From the NCBI RefSeq assembly GCF_002109385.1, contig NZ_CP020814.1, forward strand, positions 1,511,501 through 1,575,500: 64,000 nucleotides of DNA. Direction: 5' to 3'. The notes under the pieces are model-generated. The model was not told the origin of the DNA, made no database searches, and was given only the letters and a program-made list of their open reading frames with translations. The DNA comes from Halalkalibacter krulwichiae. Its GTDB lineage: Bacteria > Bacillota > Bacilli > Bacillales > Bacillaceae_D. Position 1 is the first letter of the stretch; each line of letters opens with the position of its first letter. Below, piece by piece: positions 8,834 through 17,688 of this stretch. Made by a program: the position numbers and the translations under genes.

Positions 8834-10270
8834 TTACCTAGGATCGATAGGAGTTTGAATTTTCGCATGGGCTTCAATAACTTCCGCCGCATCAAATAAA
8901 GTGTCTTCTCGAAAACGTCTTCCTAAGAGCTGAACGCCAACTGGGAGATCATCCACAACAGCAGTTGGAACAGACATAGCTGGGAACCCAAGAACTGGAA
9001 TGGCCATCATCGACCATTGTGCATCCATACAACGCCTCATGCTTTCAACACTTACTAAATCGGCATCTTGTTCAAATGCCTGGTCAGTAGAAACGGGCAT
9101 AAGGAGGATGGGGTATTCTTGTAAAAACTCTTGAAGTTGAACAATTAATGTTCCGCGACGTGAATACCCTTTGATATAATCGGATAGCTTTGGTTCTTCT
9201 CCCCACCATTCTTTTGCATTGGAGAAATAATGAAATGCTGCCTTTTTCATTCCTTCATCACCGTATTGCTCTACAAGCGGCAAAGCGGTTCTAAAATCTT
9301 CTAATACTAGTAAATACCATAGCCTGTAGGCTTCTGCAAATAGAGGGAGATGGACTTCTTCGACAATATAACCAGCTTCTTCCAACTGACTAGCAGCATC
9401 ATTCAAAGCTTGATTGACAGCTGGTGAAGGTTTGGCAACACCAACATCTCGTAAAAGGCCAACTCGAATTGGTTTTTGAAGAGGTTCCCCTAATAATGGT
9501 ACGGAAGTATGAAGGGGATCCCGTGGATCAAACTCACTCATGCATGAGAAAGCAAGACGAAGGTCTGCAACATTGCGTGCAAGTGGTCCATCCGTAGACA
9601 TTAATTGAGTAGAAGGTGATTGATCTCCGCTTGGAGGCCCATACCAACCAGGAATTCTTCCCATTGTTGGTCGGATTCCAGCAATTCCACATGCGTAGGC
9701 AGGGTGGCGAACAGAGCCACCGATATCATTTCCGTGTCCAATTGGCATCATTCCTGATGCGACAGCTGATGAGGCCCCACCACTTGACCCGCCAGGCGTA
9801 CGTGTTTTATCCCACGGATTCAACGTTCTACCATGCAAATCATTATTAGTAAACCATCGAAAACTAAAGGCTGGTGTATTACTACGACCAACAATTACAG
9901 CTCCTGCTTTCCGTAAGTTCGCTACTGGCGGACTGTCTTTCTCTGCAATCTGATCTTTGAATGCCAAAACACCGTCTGTCGTTGCATGCCCAGCTTGGTC
10001 AACGTTAACCTTTGTAGAAACAGGCACCCCATGTAATGGTTTAAGCACCTCTCCTTTTTTTACAGCAAGATCTGCTTGATCGGCTGCAGCCAGTGCCTCC
10101 TCTGCATGAACTTCAACTAGAGCATTAAGCGCAGGGTTCACTTCCTCAATCCTATTTAAACAGCTGCTGACAGCTTCTCGCGATGAAATAAGTCCTGTTC
10201 GAATACCATGTGCCAAATCAGTTGCAGACCAACGCCATAATTCATCCGTTCTCTTATTAGTATATTCCAT
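8834..10270 (-). CDS. Amidase (amidase signature family)
   Basis: Amidase-signature hydrolase of 478 residues. The Ser-cisSer-Lys triad is visible: Lys near 87 in GVPVSTKVNVD, the cis-Ser in TPGGSSGGASS (about 162-163), and the nucleophile in GNDIGGSVRHP (about 186). The family hydrolyses amide bonds in diverse small molecules; it is too dissimilar in context to be GatA, since gatC and gatB are absent. No signal peptide, so cytoplasmic. It stands alone, transcribed against the ETF operon, with the divergent GNAT gene upstream. Confidence 0.9.
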   Translation of the reverse strand: MEYTNKRTDELWRWSATDLAHGIRTGLISSREAVSSCLNRIEEVNPALNALVEVHAEEALAAADQADLAVKKGEVLKPLHGVPVSTKVNVDQAGHATTDGVLAFKDQIAEKDSPPVANLRKAGAVIVGRSNTPAFSFRWFTNNDLHGRTLNPWDKTRTPGGSSGGASSAVASGMMPIGHGNDIGGSVRHPAYACGIAGIRPTMGRIPGWYGPPSGDQSPSTQLMSTDGPLARNVADLRLAFSCMSEFDPRDPLHTSVPLLGEPLQKPIRVGLLRDVGVAKPSPAVNQALNDAASQLEEAGYIVEEVHLPLFAEAYRLWYLLVLEDFRTALPLVEQYGDEGMKKAAFHYFSNAKEWWGEEPKLSDYIKGYSRRGTLIVQLQEFLQEYPILLMPVSTDQAFEQDADLVSVESMRRCMDAQWSMMAIPVLGFPAMSVPTAVVDDLPVGVQLLGRRFREDTLFDAAEVIEAHAKIQTPIDPR

Positions 10271-10613
10271 CTTGAAATCGCCACCTATCTATCATTTTTT
10301 TAATTGATATTGGAAACATAATGAAAAACTTGCTAACTAAAAAAGAAAAGTGTAGATGATTGCTAAGAGCTATTTTTCTAATAACGGTTCCTATCACCCT
10401 CTAGTTTCAGTGTTTTTCGCAATTACTACATTAATAATTAAATGATTAGGAAAGCGTTTTCATTCTTTTTATTTCAAAATCTTTCTAAAATATATAATGG
10501 TAGTCGAAAACGAAAGAGTATAATGAATGAAAGGTATCTATTTAAAGTGAACGAATAAGATAATGAAAAAGAGTTAGCTTTGAAGACGTTAAAATATTGA
10601 TAAAGGAGAAAAT
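10271..10613. other. Divergent intergenic region between amidase and GNAT genes
   Basis: 343 bases without a gene. It contains a cre-like box (10449-10462) and a plausible -10 element TATAAT (10493-10498) pointing toward the GNAT gene, with no good -35. Nothing else was recognised. Confidence 0.5.
10449..10462 (+). promoter_or_regulatory. CcpA-like cre box
   Basis: GGAAAGCGTTTTCA differs from the cre consensus TGWAANCGNTNWCA only at the first base. It lies just upstream of a TATAAT (10493-10498). Confidence 0.5.
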
Positions 10614-11066
10614 ATGGATATTAGATTACTAAATAGAAATGAAAATCCGCCTATGGATTTATTAATATTAGCGGATCCATCACGAGAGATCGTTGCGGAC
10701 TATTTGAGGAGGGGAGAATGCTATATTGCGGAGATGGAGAAGCAGATTATTGGAGTTTATGTACTACTTCCAACAAGACCTGAAACTGTGGAGTTGGTAA
10801 ACGTTGCAGTTGCGGAAAAAATTCACGGTCGAGGCATAGGGAAACGACTAGTCATGCATGCAATTGAAACCGCGAGAGGAAAAGGATACAAAACCATTGA
10901 GATCGGAACTGGAAATTCAAGCATGGGCCAACTAGCCCTATATCAAAAGTGCGGGTTTAGAATGACTGGTATTGATATAGACTTTTTTGTTAAACATTAC
11001 CGCGAGGAAATTTTCGAGAATGGGATTCAATGTAAGGATATGGTTCGTCTGTCTCAGGAGTTATAA
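10614..11066 (+). CDS. GNAT family N-acetyltransferase
   Basis: Acetyl-CoA-dependent N-acetyltransferase of 150 residues. The acetyl-CoA binding motif A is visible as VAEKIHGRGIGKRLV (about residues 64-78), followed by GYKTIEIGTGNSSMGQLALYQ and KCGFR, the usual strand-helix pattern of motif B. AAAGGAG precedes the ATG. Acceptor substrate unknown. Confidence 0.88.
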   Translation: MDIRLLNRNENPPMDLLILADPSREIVADYLRRGECYIAEMEKQIIGVYVLLPTRPETVELVNVAVAEKIHGRGIGKRLVMHAIETARGKGYKTIEIGTGNSSMGQLALYQKCGFRMTGIDIDFFVKHYREEIFENGIQCKDMVRLSQEL

Positions 11067-11193
11067 AATATACTGATGAGGTGGATTGAATTTATGTCTC
11101 AACCTTATTAGAAAAACTAATTTGTATAATGAAATGGTCAAGTTGGAAGAATGGGGAAAAGAAAATATCTTATCTTCTAGAAGGAGTGTGTTC

Positions 11194-11637
11194 ATGATGA
11201 TCGGTGTAGAAATGAATATGGTTGTGAGAGATAGCTTACAAGCATTAGAATTATACGAAAAATTATTCGATATCGAGCGTATCGAGGTTTCAAACTTCCC
11301 TCGTGGTGAAAATGAGGTAGTCTTCAGTCTATATGATGTTCGCTTTCATATGTTAGATGAAAATCCTAAGTTTCATTTAATCGCACCAACTCCTGATGAT
11401 CCTAAAACTAGTTGGGTGAATGTGACTGTTCCAGATATTAACGTGACCTATACAAATGCGATAAAGTTAGGTTGTACAGAGATACAACCAGTGACCGAGA
11501 TGCCTGATTATGGAGTATCAAACGCCATATTTATGGATCCTTTTGGTTATATATGGATGCTGCATCAAGTACATAAAGAGGTTAGTCATGAAGAGCGTAT
11601 ACAGCTTTGGGAAAAAAATAGGGAGAATGAACAATAA
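11194..11637 (+). CDS. VOC (glyoxalase/bleomycin-resistance) family protein
   Basis: Protein of 147 residues with the paired beta-alpha-beta-beta-beta modules of the vicinal oxygen chelate superfamily, including the C-terminal IFMDPFGYIWMLHQ block typical of PhnB/YdjK-like members. A TTG far upstream at 11086 is in frame, but ATG 11194 follows AAGGAG (11181-11186) at proper spacing and gives the normal family length. Function could be metal-dependent isomerase, lyase, dioxygenase or antibiotic binding. Confidence 0.8.
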   Translation: MMIGVEMNMVVRDSLQALELYEKLFDIERIEVSNFPRGENEVVFSLYDVRFHMLDENPKFHLIAPTPDDPKTSWVNVTVPDINVTYTNAIKLGCTEIQPVTEMPDYGVSNAIFMDPFGYIWMLHQVHKEVSHEERIQLWEKNRENEQ

Positions 11638-11720
11638 TGAAGCTGAACATTGATGTGAAATAACGTTGAGCAAACATCTTCATTATTTTGTTGTTTATAA
11701 AATTAGTGAAAGCAAATAGA

Positions 11721-11760
11721 AAGAGTAGGCGATGGCTGGAAACAGCGATCGCCTACTCTT
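11721..11760. terminator. Bidirectional terminator between convergent genes
   Basis: AAGAGTAGGCGATGGCTG pairs with CAGCGATCGCCTACTCTT around GAAA with a small internal asymmetry. It separates the VOC gene from the convergent IclR gene. Confidence 0.65.
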
Positions 11761-11778
11761 TAGCATATGTCCCATTTT

Positions 11779-12561
11779 TCAATTTCCGGAATAATAATAC
11801 CCTAATAGCTCTGAAATTTCTTCCGCTGCTTTTATCATCTTTTCAATGAAAAATGGATAGTTGTCTTCCGTTATCCGTGTTTTTGGACCAACAATCGCTA
11901 AGGAGGATACAACTTCTTCTGTGTAATCGCGAATAGGCGCGGCAATACTGACAAACCCTTCATAAAATTGATCAATTGCAAGAGCATAGCCTTGCTCTTT
12001 AATAGTCCTTAGCTTTTCTTTAAGAATAGTAGGGTCGGTAATCGTTTTTGATGTATAAGGGTACAGTTCATTGCTTAACACTTGGTTGATTCGATCTTCG
12101 TGCTGATAAGCTAAAATGACTAAACCCTCACTAGTACAATGAATGGGGTTTCTTCTCCCGATTCTAGTCACAAGGGGGACGGTTGCCCGGTTCTCAACAC
12201 GTAACAAGTACACAACCTCTGTTTTTTCTAATAAACAAATATGAGCGGTTTCTTGAACGCTATTGACTACTGATTGTAAGATCGGTAATGCTTCTTGATA
12301 GATTTCTGTTTGGGTCGTTATTACACCGCCCAATGAAAGAAGGGAAAGGCCAAGGCGATAGCGATTTGTCCGCGGGTTCTTCGTTAAGAAATTTTCTTGG
12401 GCAAGTGTTTTAATTAAGCGATGCGCTGTTCCTTTAGGTATGCCTAAATTCTTAGCTATTTCTGATACGCCGAGTTCATTTTGATTTAGCTTAAATAAGC
12501 GCAAGATCTGCATCGCATTTTTTACGGAAGAGAGTACGTTTTGATCTGTGTTTTTCGACAT
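11779..12561 (-). CDS. IclR family transcriptional regulator (copy 1)
   Basis: IclR-type regulator of 260 residues. The winged helix-turn-helix occupies about residues 10-75 (VSEIAKNLGIPKGTAHRLIK); the C-terminal effector-binding domain follows, with the family-typical RNPIHCTSEGLVILA and a closing SLAIVGPKTRI. It lies 13 bases downstream of the second IclR gene on the same strand, so the pair is likely co-transcribed. IclR regulators commonly control aromatic-acid operons, and a gentisate-type operon starts 1.7 kb away. Confidence 0.92.
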   Translation of the reverse strand: MSKNTDQNVLSSVKNAMQILRLFKLNQNELGVSEIAKNLGIPKGTAHRLIKTLAQENFLTKNPRTNRYRLGLSLLSLGGVITTQTEIYQEALPILQSVVNSVQETAHICLLEKTEVVYLLRVENRATVPLVTRIGRRNPIHCTSEGLVILAYQHEDRINQVLSNELYPYTSKTITDPTILKEKLRTIKEQGYALAIDQFYEGFVSIAAPIRDYTEEVVSSLAIVGPKTRITEDNYPFFIEKMIKAAEEISELLGYYYSGN

Positions 12562-12574
12562 GTTCTCTCTCCTT

Positions 12575-13306
12575 CTACGACCTTAATTTAATGGCGTTTG
12601 ATAGTGTCGCACTTGCTTCTACGACTTTTTTGATAATGTCTTGTTTGATGTGATTAACCCTTTTTAAGGGACCACTGACATCAATCGCAGCGACAACCTC
12701 TTTTTTAGGATTGTATACAGGTGCAGCAACTGACCAGATTCCCTCATCGAGCTCCTCGTTGCTAACTGCATACCCTTGACTTTTTACTTCGTTTAATTTT
12801 TCTTGTAATACGATTGGATCAGTAATCGTCTTGTTTGTATACTTTTTCAAATCAATCGTAAATGGTTCCTTTTGATAAGCAAGTAAAATTTGTCCGCAAC
12901 TTGTGCAATGAAGCGGGTTCCTCTTACCAATATGTGAATTCAGATGCACCGGAAATTCACATTCAACCTTTTGTAAATAAATAAGACTATTTCCTTCGAT
13001 AATTCCAAGGTGAGAACTTTCTCCAGTTGCCCTTGTTAGCTCTCTTAAAATCGGGTTTGCATCTCGAATGATTTTCATTTGTGACGTTACCGTATTGGTT
13101 AAGGCTAAAACCGAGACACCAAGGCTGTATGAATGATTGAGCGGGTTCTGGAGGACAAATCCTTCACTTTCTAACGTTTTTAAAAGACGGTGTGTTGTGC
13201 TTTTTCCGAGATTTAATTTATTCGAAAGGGACGTTAATGAAAGTTCAGGCTCATCAGATGAGAAACATTTCAATAAACGTAAAGCATTCTCTAATGAAGT
13301 AAACAT
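12575..13306 (-). CDS. IclR family transcriptional regulator (copy 2)
   Basis: IclR-type regulator of 243 residues, a diverged paralogue of its neighbour. The helix-turn-helix includes LTSLSNKLNLGKSTTHRLLK (about 23-42); the effector domain carries RNPLHCTSCGQILLA and ends with VAAIDVSGPLKRV. A GTAGGAG site precedes the ATG on the minus strand. Two adjacent IclR paralogues may answer to different effectors, such as a substrate and gentisate. Confidence 0.92.
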   Translation of the reverse strand: MFTSLENALRLLKCFSSDEPELSLTSLSNKLNLGKSTTHRLLKTLESEGFVLQNPLNHSYSLGVSVLALTNTVTSQMKIIRDANPILRELTRATGESSHLGIIEGNSLIYLQKVECEFPVHLNSHIGKRNPLHCTSCGQILLAYQKEPFTIDLKKYTNKTITDPIVLQEKLNEVKSQGYAVSNEELDEGIWSVAAPVYNPKKEVVAAIDVSGPLKRVNHIKQDIIKKVVEASATLSNAIKLRS

Positions 13307-13350
13307 CTTTTTCTCCTACGACATTTTCTCTTAATAGTTACAATATATCA

Positions 13351-13387
13351 CAAAAGAAAGAGTTCCCAACCTATTTGAAGGAAACTC
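13351..13387 (-). terminator. Terminator after the CynX-type MFS gene
   Basis: On the minus strand GAGTTTCC pairs with GGGAACTC and is followed by TTTCTTTTG. It separates the MFS gene from the IclR pair. Confidence 0.5.
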
Positions 13388-13408
13388 TTATTATGAAAGT
13401 ATTAGAAA

Positions 13409-14626
13409 TTAAAGGCGATCATGATCAATTGTCTCGTTTTTCCCAGCTCCAAGTCCCATCATGACCATTATGACAGAAACAATCGTTAGGAGAATTAATG
13501 GTGCTGTTCCTGAATGAGTGAAATCGAGAATAACCCCAAGTAAGATTGGTCCGCTTGCAGCAAGTAAATATCCAATTGATTGGGCCATTCCTGAAAGTTC
13601 AGCTGCTTGTCTAGGATTTGTCGTTCTAAGTCCTATAAAGGTAAGAGCTAAGCTGATAGAAGCTCCTTGTCCGAGTCCAAGTAAGATCGAGCTTATTGTT
13701 AAGGCAAATGAGTGACTGCTTACAATAATGCCTGTAAGTCCTGATAGATAAAGGATTCCGATTACGACAACAATGGTTCTTTGATTTCTGAAACGATCAG
13801 CGAGAATAGGGGTTAAGAAAGTCACAGGAAGTCCGGCTACTTGTAACATAGCAACCATCCAGCCAGCTTGAGAGATTGTTAAGCCTTTGTCATGAAGGAT
13901 TTCAGGTAACCAAGTAATTAAACAATAAAATAAGAAAGATTGAAGTCCCATAAAAAGGGTAACTTGCCATGCAATTTTTGATTTCCAAATAGTGGTTTTC
14001 GGTAATGTACTGTTTTGGAGAGAATTACTATAAAAGTCTCGATGAAACTGCTGATACCATAAGAACAAACCGATAAAGGCAATAATAGTCCAAGCCAGTA
14101 AGGATTTTTGCCACCCTAAATGAAGACCTTCTGATAAAGGAATACTTAACCCCGATCCAATTGCAGCAAAAATGCACATGGCAGTTGTGTAAATTCCAGT
14201 TATCAAGCCAATGTTTTCAGGGTATCTACTTTTTATAATACTAGGTAACAAGACATTTGCTAGTGCAATTCCAACCCCGACTAAAGCGGTACCGGTAAAC
14301 AACAAGAACGTTACACCTGTTGAGCGGATCATGATTCCTGTTATTAATGTTAGTAATCCGACTAGGATCATGGTTTCGTTGCCAAAGCGGTATCCTAATT
14401 TAGGCGCAATAAAGGATAGAAGAGCAAAAGATAATAAAGGTAAAGTAGTAATCAAACCAGCTAACCCATTTGATAGTCCGAAATCGTCCCGTATTGAACC
14501 AATTAATGGACCAACCGCTGTAATGGCTGGACGTAAGTTAAATGAAACAAAAATGATAGCTGTTAATAGTAAGATTTTTTCTTTTGACGTAACTTCTTTT
14601 GGGTAAGATAGTGAATGGTTTTCCAT
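13409..14626 (-). CDS. MFS transporter, CynX/NimT type
   Basis: Twelve-helix major facilitator of 405 residues. The N-terminal stretch FVSFNLRPAITAVGPLIGSI is characteristic of the CynX (cyanate)/NimT group, whose members move small anions or aromatic or nitro compounds. A sigma-A-like promoter lies upstream on the minus strand. It is divergent from the gentisate-type operon and next to two IclR genes, so an aromatic-acid transporter is a reasonable inference. Confidence 0.85.
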   Translation of the reverse strand: MENHSLSYPKEVTSKEKILLLTAIIFVSFNLRPAITAVGPLIGSIRDDFGLSNGLAGLITTLPLLSFALLSFIAPKLGYRFGNETMILVGLLTLITGIMIRSTGVTFLLFTGTALVGVGIALANVLLPSIIKSRYPENIGLITGIYTTAMCIFAAIGSGLSIPLSEGLHLGWQKSLLAWTIIAFIGLFLWYQQFHRDFYSNSLQNSTLPKTTIWKSKIAWQVTLFMGLQSFLFYCLITWLPEILHDKGLTISQAGWMVAMLQVAGLPVTFLTPILADRFRNQRTIVVVIGILYLSGLTGIIVSSHSFALTISSILLGLGQGASISLALTFIGLRTTNPRQAAELSGMAQSIGYLLAASGPILLGVILDFTHSGTAPLILLTIVSVIMVMMGLGAGKNETIDHDRL

Positions 14627-14669
14627 TAAGTAAACTCCTAGCTCGATGTAATTTTACAAACTACCCTCA

Positions 14670-14698
14670 ATTATATTGACTCATTTCGAATAAGACAA
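14670..14698 (-). promoter_or_regulatory. Sigma-A promoter for the CynX-type MFS gene
   Basis: On the minus strand TTGTCT (14698-14693) and TATAAT (14675-14670) are separated by exactly 17 bases, about 45 bases before the start codon at 14626. Confidence 0.6.
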
Positions 14699-14853
14699 TA
14701 TGACGATAACTAGAATGATAGCTGAAACGGTCTTCTTACTAGTTTAAAAGCTCCACTTTAAGCTTGAGAAACTAGCGTACGCTTGATTAACAGGCCAATC
14801 GTTTTTTCAGTAACAATCAGTAAGAAAAAAAGCTACAAAAAAAAATAAAAAGC

Positions 14854-14870
14854 GTTCCGCATAGAGGAAC
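14854..14870 (+). promoter_or_regulatory. Candidate IclR-family operator GTTCC-N7-GGAAC
   Basis: A perfect 5-bp inverted repeat with a 7-base spacer. It is close to the ATTCC-N7-GGAAT type motif reported for GenR, the IclR regulator of gentisate genes in Corynebacterium glutamicum. It lies about 30 bases upstream of TATAAT (14901-14906), where an activator could compensate for the poor -35. Confidence 0.5.
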
Positions 14871-14960
14871 ATCACTCTATAGTCAGCAGCTTCCAAACAC
14901 TATAATAAAACCATAAAGAACGAAAAGCCGTAATACATTAACAGTTTGGAGGAAAAGAAA

Positions 14961-16190
14961 ATGAGCAGAGTTGAAAAGCGTGAAGTTATAGTAGTAGGAG
15001 CAGGGCCAGTAGGGTTAACGGCAGCACTTGCTTTAAGAAGTAAAGGGATTTCAGCGACAATTATGGAAGCGGACCCAAAAGATCGACCGCGTCCAGGAAG
15101 TCGAGCGATCTACCTTCATAAAGCAACCTTAACTCACTTAGAAGAAATCTCTCCTGGGCTAGGATTTACTCTTTCAAGAAATGGAGTTTCATGGCCTATC
15201 AAACGGACATTTTTTCGCGGAACAGAAGTGTATGTAAGAAATTATGGTGTTACTGATATGAACCACCCGACGAAATTACCACCTTTTACGAGCTTGCACC
15301 AAGACGAAATAGAACGTCATATGTATGAAGCTTGTATAGCTGCTGGAGTTGAGTTTGTTTGGGGTACACCTGTTAAAGATGTCCAAACGAGCGAAGATGG
15401 AGCTGTAATAACAACAGAAACTGGTGATAAGTGGGAGGCACAGTATGTAATTGGTGCCGATGGAGCACGTTCCGCTGTGCGTGAATCTGTCAATCTTAAA
15501 TTTGAAGGACCGCGTACAAAAGATACCTTCTTAGTAGTAGATGTGAAAGAAGATGAGGAAAATCCGCTTCCACTTGAACGTGTTTTCTATTATCAGCATC
15601 AAGCAATGGGTGGGCGAAATGTCATGCTTGTTCCATTTAAAGGAGGATGGAGAGTAGACTTACAGCTGCTTGAAGATGATAATCCAGATGATTTTACGAC
15701 AATTGAAGGGGTTAAAAAGTGGTTGCCAAGCGTAATGGATGCTAAATATGCTGAGCGGATTACATGGGTGTCAACTTACCGTTTCCACCAAGTTGTGGCA
15801 AACTCTTTTACAGATGAAAACGGGAAAGTCCTTCTTGCAGGGGAAGCAGCTCACTTATTTGCGCCATTTGGAGCTCGTGGTTTAAACTCCGGTGTTCCGG
15901 ATGCTGTCATTGCGGTAAAAGGAATCGAAAAGGCATTACAAGCAAATAGTCGTGATGAAGCGTATGAAGCGATCAGTGCTGCAGCGAAGGAACGAAAAAT
16001 TGCGGCTGAATGGAATCGAAATGGTTCGACAACAGCGCTAAATCATCTTCAAGGAAGTTCTTCTTATATGAATATGAAGCGTGAATTGGCGGCTGCCTTA
16101 ACACCTGTTGTACCGAAATTAGGCAGATGGTTAGATGAAGGGCCATATGGACCGAAGTCAGGGCCACCTGAGTTAACAACAAAATATTAA
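14961..16190 (+). CDS. FAD-dependent aromatic monooxygenase (first)
   Basis: Group A flavin monooxygenase of 409 residues, in the PheA/TfdB/MhpA-like family. The dinucleotide fold is VIVVGAGPVGLTAAL near the N-terminus; the middle motif YVIGADGARSAVRE is the DG motif; the FAD ribityl site is LLAGEAAHLFAPFGARGLN with Glu in place of the usual Asp. ATG 14961 is chosen over an in-frame TTG at 14946 because TTTGGAGG (14945-14952) sits at correct spacing. It heads an operon with thioesterase, FAH hydrolase, DinB isomerase and ring-cleavage dioxygenase. It likely hydroxylates an aromatic acid, or its CoA ester, toward gentisate; the exact substrate is not visible. Confidence 0.88.
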   Translation: MSRVEKREVIVVGAGPVGLTAALALRSKGISATIMEADPKDRPRPGSRAIYLHKATLTHLEEISPGLGFTLSRNGVSWPIKRTFFRGTEVYVRNYGVTDMNHPTKLPPFTSLHQDEIERHMYEACIAAGVEFVWGTPVKDVQTSEDGAVITTETGDKWEAQYVIGADGARSAVRESVNLKFEGPRTKDTFLVVDVKEDEENPLPLERVFYYQHQAMGGRNVMLVPFKGGWRVDLQLLEDDNPDDFTTIEGVKKWLPSVMDAKYAERITWVSTYRFHQVVANSFTDENGKVLLAGEAAHLFAPFGARGLNSGVPDAVIAVKGIEKALQANSRDEAYEAISAAAKERKIAAEWNRNGSTTALNHLQGSSSYMNMKRELAAALTPVVPKLGRWLDEGPYGPKSGPPELTTKY

Positions 16191-16204
16191 TCATTCATTT
16201 TATC

Positions 16205-16235
16205 AATCTACCTTCACGGTATATGGAGGTAGATT
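16205..16235 (+). repeat. Intra-operon hairpin
   Basis: AATCTACCTTCA pairs with TGGAGGTAGATT (one G-U pair) around a short loop. No T-run follows, so it is more likely an mRNA-processing or stability element than a terminator. Confidence 0.45.
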
Positions 16236-16273
16236 GAGAGTATATAAGTAACAATTGGTTGGGAGATAGTCTT

Positions 16274-16699
16274 ATGAATAAAATTGATTACCAATTTAAA
16301 GTGAATTTTGGCGATACAGATGCTGCTGGCATTGTTTTCTATCCTAATTATTATCGCTGGATGGATCAAGCGACCCATCATTTTTTTACGACTTTAGGGT
16401 TTCCTACGTCAACCTTAATAAGAGATGAGAAAGTCGGGACACCAATTATCGAGTCAAAATGTAATTTTAAATTCCCCCTTTTCTTTGATGATGAAGTGAC
16501 GATTGAATCGACGATGACAGAAATGAAAGAAAAGGTGTTTACAATTGAACACGTCTTTCTAAAAGACGGGAACAAAATAGCGGGAGGCTATGAGGTTCGT
16601 GCTTGGTGTGACATAAGTGGAGAAAGACCAAAAGCAATAGCTATCCCAAATGAAGTCAGAGATGCAGTAGAGAAGATGAAGCTAATAGCTCAATCATAA
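16274..16699 (+). CDS. 4-hydroxybenzoyl-CoA-type thioesterase (hot-dog fold)
   Basis: Acyl-CoA thioesterase of 141 residues in the 4HBT/YbgC group. The active-site region FGDTDAAGIVFYPNYYRW (about residues 11-28) carries the catalytic Asp of the D-x-A-G-x-V-x-(Y/F) motif. ATG 16274 is preferred over TTG 16259 because of the GGGAGA site just upstream. Its place between an aromatic monooxygenase and the ring-fission genes hints that an aromatic CoA thioester, for example gentisyl-CoA, is hydrolysed here, as in the salicylyl-CoA route of actinobacteria. That role is inference. Confidence 0.85.
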   Translation: MNKIDYQFKVNFGDTDAAGIVFYPNYYRWMDQATHHFFTTLGFPTSTLIRDEKVGTPIIESKCNFKFPLFFDDEVTIESTMTEMKEKVFTIEHVFLKDGNKIAGGYEVRAWCDISGERPKAIAIPNEVRDAVEKMKLIAQS

Positions 16700-16734
16700 T
16701 TGTAAAACGAGAAAAAGTCAGGAGGACGTCAACA

Positions 16735-17688
16735 ATGAAATTAGTTAATTACCGTTTAGGAGAAAGCGTACGTGCAGCAGCGATAGTAGGGGAGCAAGTA
16801 ATTGATTTAAATCATGCGTATGTAGCGATGTTAGAAGCACAAGGGCAAGCTAGAGCAGAAAAGGTAGCCGAGGCATTGGTGCCTGCCAATACAATTGAAT
16901 TCGTTGAGGGAGGAGACAAAAGTTTAGAAGAAGCATATAAAGCGATTGAGTTTGCTCAAACAAACGAAGCGAACAATCCGAAAATTGTCTTGAATCAAGA
17001 AGATGTCAAAATTGAAGCTCCTATCCTTAAACCTAATAAAATTATTTGCGTAGGTCACAATTACCGCGAACATATTCTTGAAATGAAACGTGAACTACCA
17101 CCATATCCAGTTATTTTTGCGAAATTTAACAATGCGATTATAGGGCCGGAAGACGATATTCCATACTCACCTATTACGGAAAAATTGGATTATGAAGCAG
17201 AGTTTACATTTGTTATTAGTAAACAAGCGAAAAATGTTTCGAAAGAAGAGGCTTTGGATTATGTAGCTGGTTACACAATTGTAAATGATGTAACAGCTCG
17301 TGACTTGCAACGTCGTACGCTTCAATGGCTCCAAGGAAAAACATTAGATGGAAGTGCGCCAATGGGACCTTGGCTCGTTACGAAAGATGAAATACCGAAT
17401 CCTCATGAGTTAGAAGTAGTGCTAACAGTAAATGGAGAAGAAAGACAACGTTCTAATACTGCGAATCTTGTTTTTGATGTGAACTATTTAGTAGAGTTCT
17501 TATCTAACATCATGACATTAGAACCAGGTGATGTCATTTGTACGGGAACTCCAGGAGGGGTAGGAGTAGCGCGTGATCCTCAAGTCTTCTTACAAGATGA
17601 AGATATTGTACGAATTGAAATTGATAAAATTGGCGCGTTAGAAAATAAAGTGAAATCAGTCAATGCTGCAGTTAAGGTGGGAGAGTAA
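16735..17688 (+). CDS. Fumarylacetoacetate hydrolase family protein, probable fumarylpyruvate hydrolase
   Basis: FAH-family C-C hydrolase of 317 residues. The metal-binding acidic pattern is present (KLDYEAEFTFVI, about residues 143-154, plus the downstream NDVTARDLQ), as are the catalytic-site KTLDGSAPMGPW block and TGTPGGVG near the C-terminus. In a gentisate pathway this enzyme splits fumarylpyruvate into fumarate and pyruvate. The GGAGG site is good, and the stop codon overlaps the next start (TAATG), showing coupling with the isomerase gene. Confidence 0.9.
   Translation: MKLVNYRLGESVRAAAIVGEQVIDLNHAYVAMLEAQGQARAEKVAEALVPANTIEFVEGGDKSLEEAYKAIEFAQTNEANNPKIVLNQEDVKIEAPILKPNKIICVGHNYREHILEMKRELPPYPVIFAKFNNAIIGPEDDIPYSPITEKLDYEAEFTFVISKQAKNVSKEEALDYVAGYTIVNDVTARDLQRRTLQWLQGKTLDGSAPMGPWLVTKDEIPNPHELEVVLTVNGEERQRSNTANLVFDVNYLVEFLSNIMTLEPGDVICTGTPGGVGVARDPQVFLQDEDIVRIEIDKIGALENKVKSVNAAVKVGE

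Larger units (their letters stand above)
14627..14960. other. Divergent regulatory region between MFS gene and gentisate-type operon
   Basis: 334 bases without a gene. It holds the minus-strand promoter (14670-14698), an inverted repeat GTTCC-N7-GGAAC (14854-14870) and a plus-strand TATAAT (14901-14906) that lacks a good -35 element. A poly-A rich stretch lies at about 14825-14851. Confidence 0.6.

Noticed and set aside
8834..10270. Glutamyl-tRNA amidotransferase subunit A (gatA)
   Set aside because: The amidase signature is shared, but gatC and gatB are absent and the gene is monocistronic; a general amidase is the safer call.
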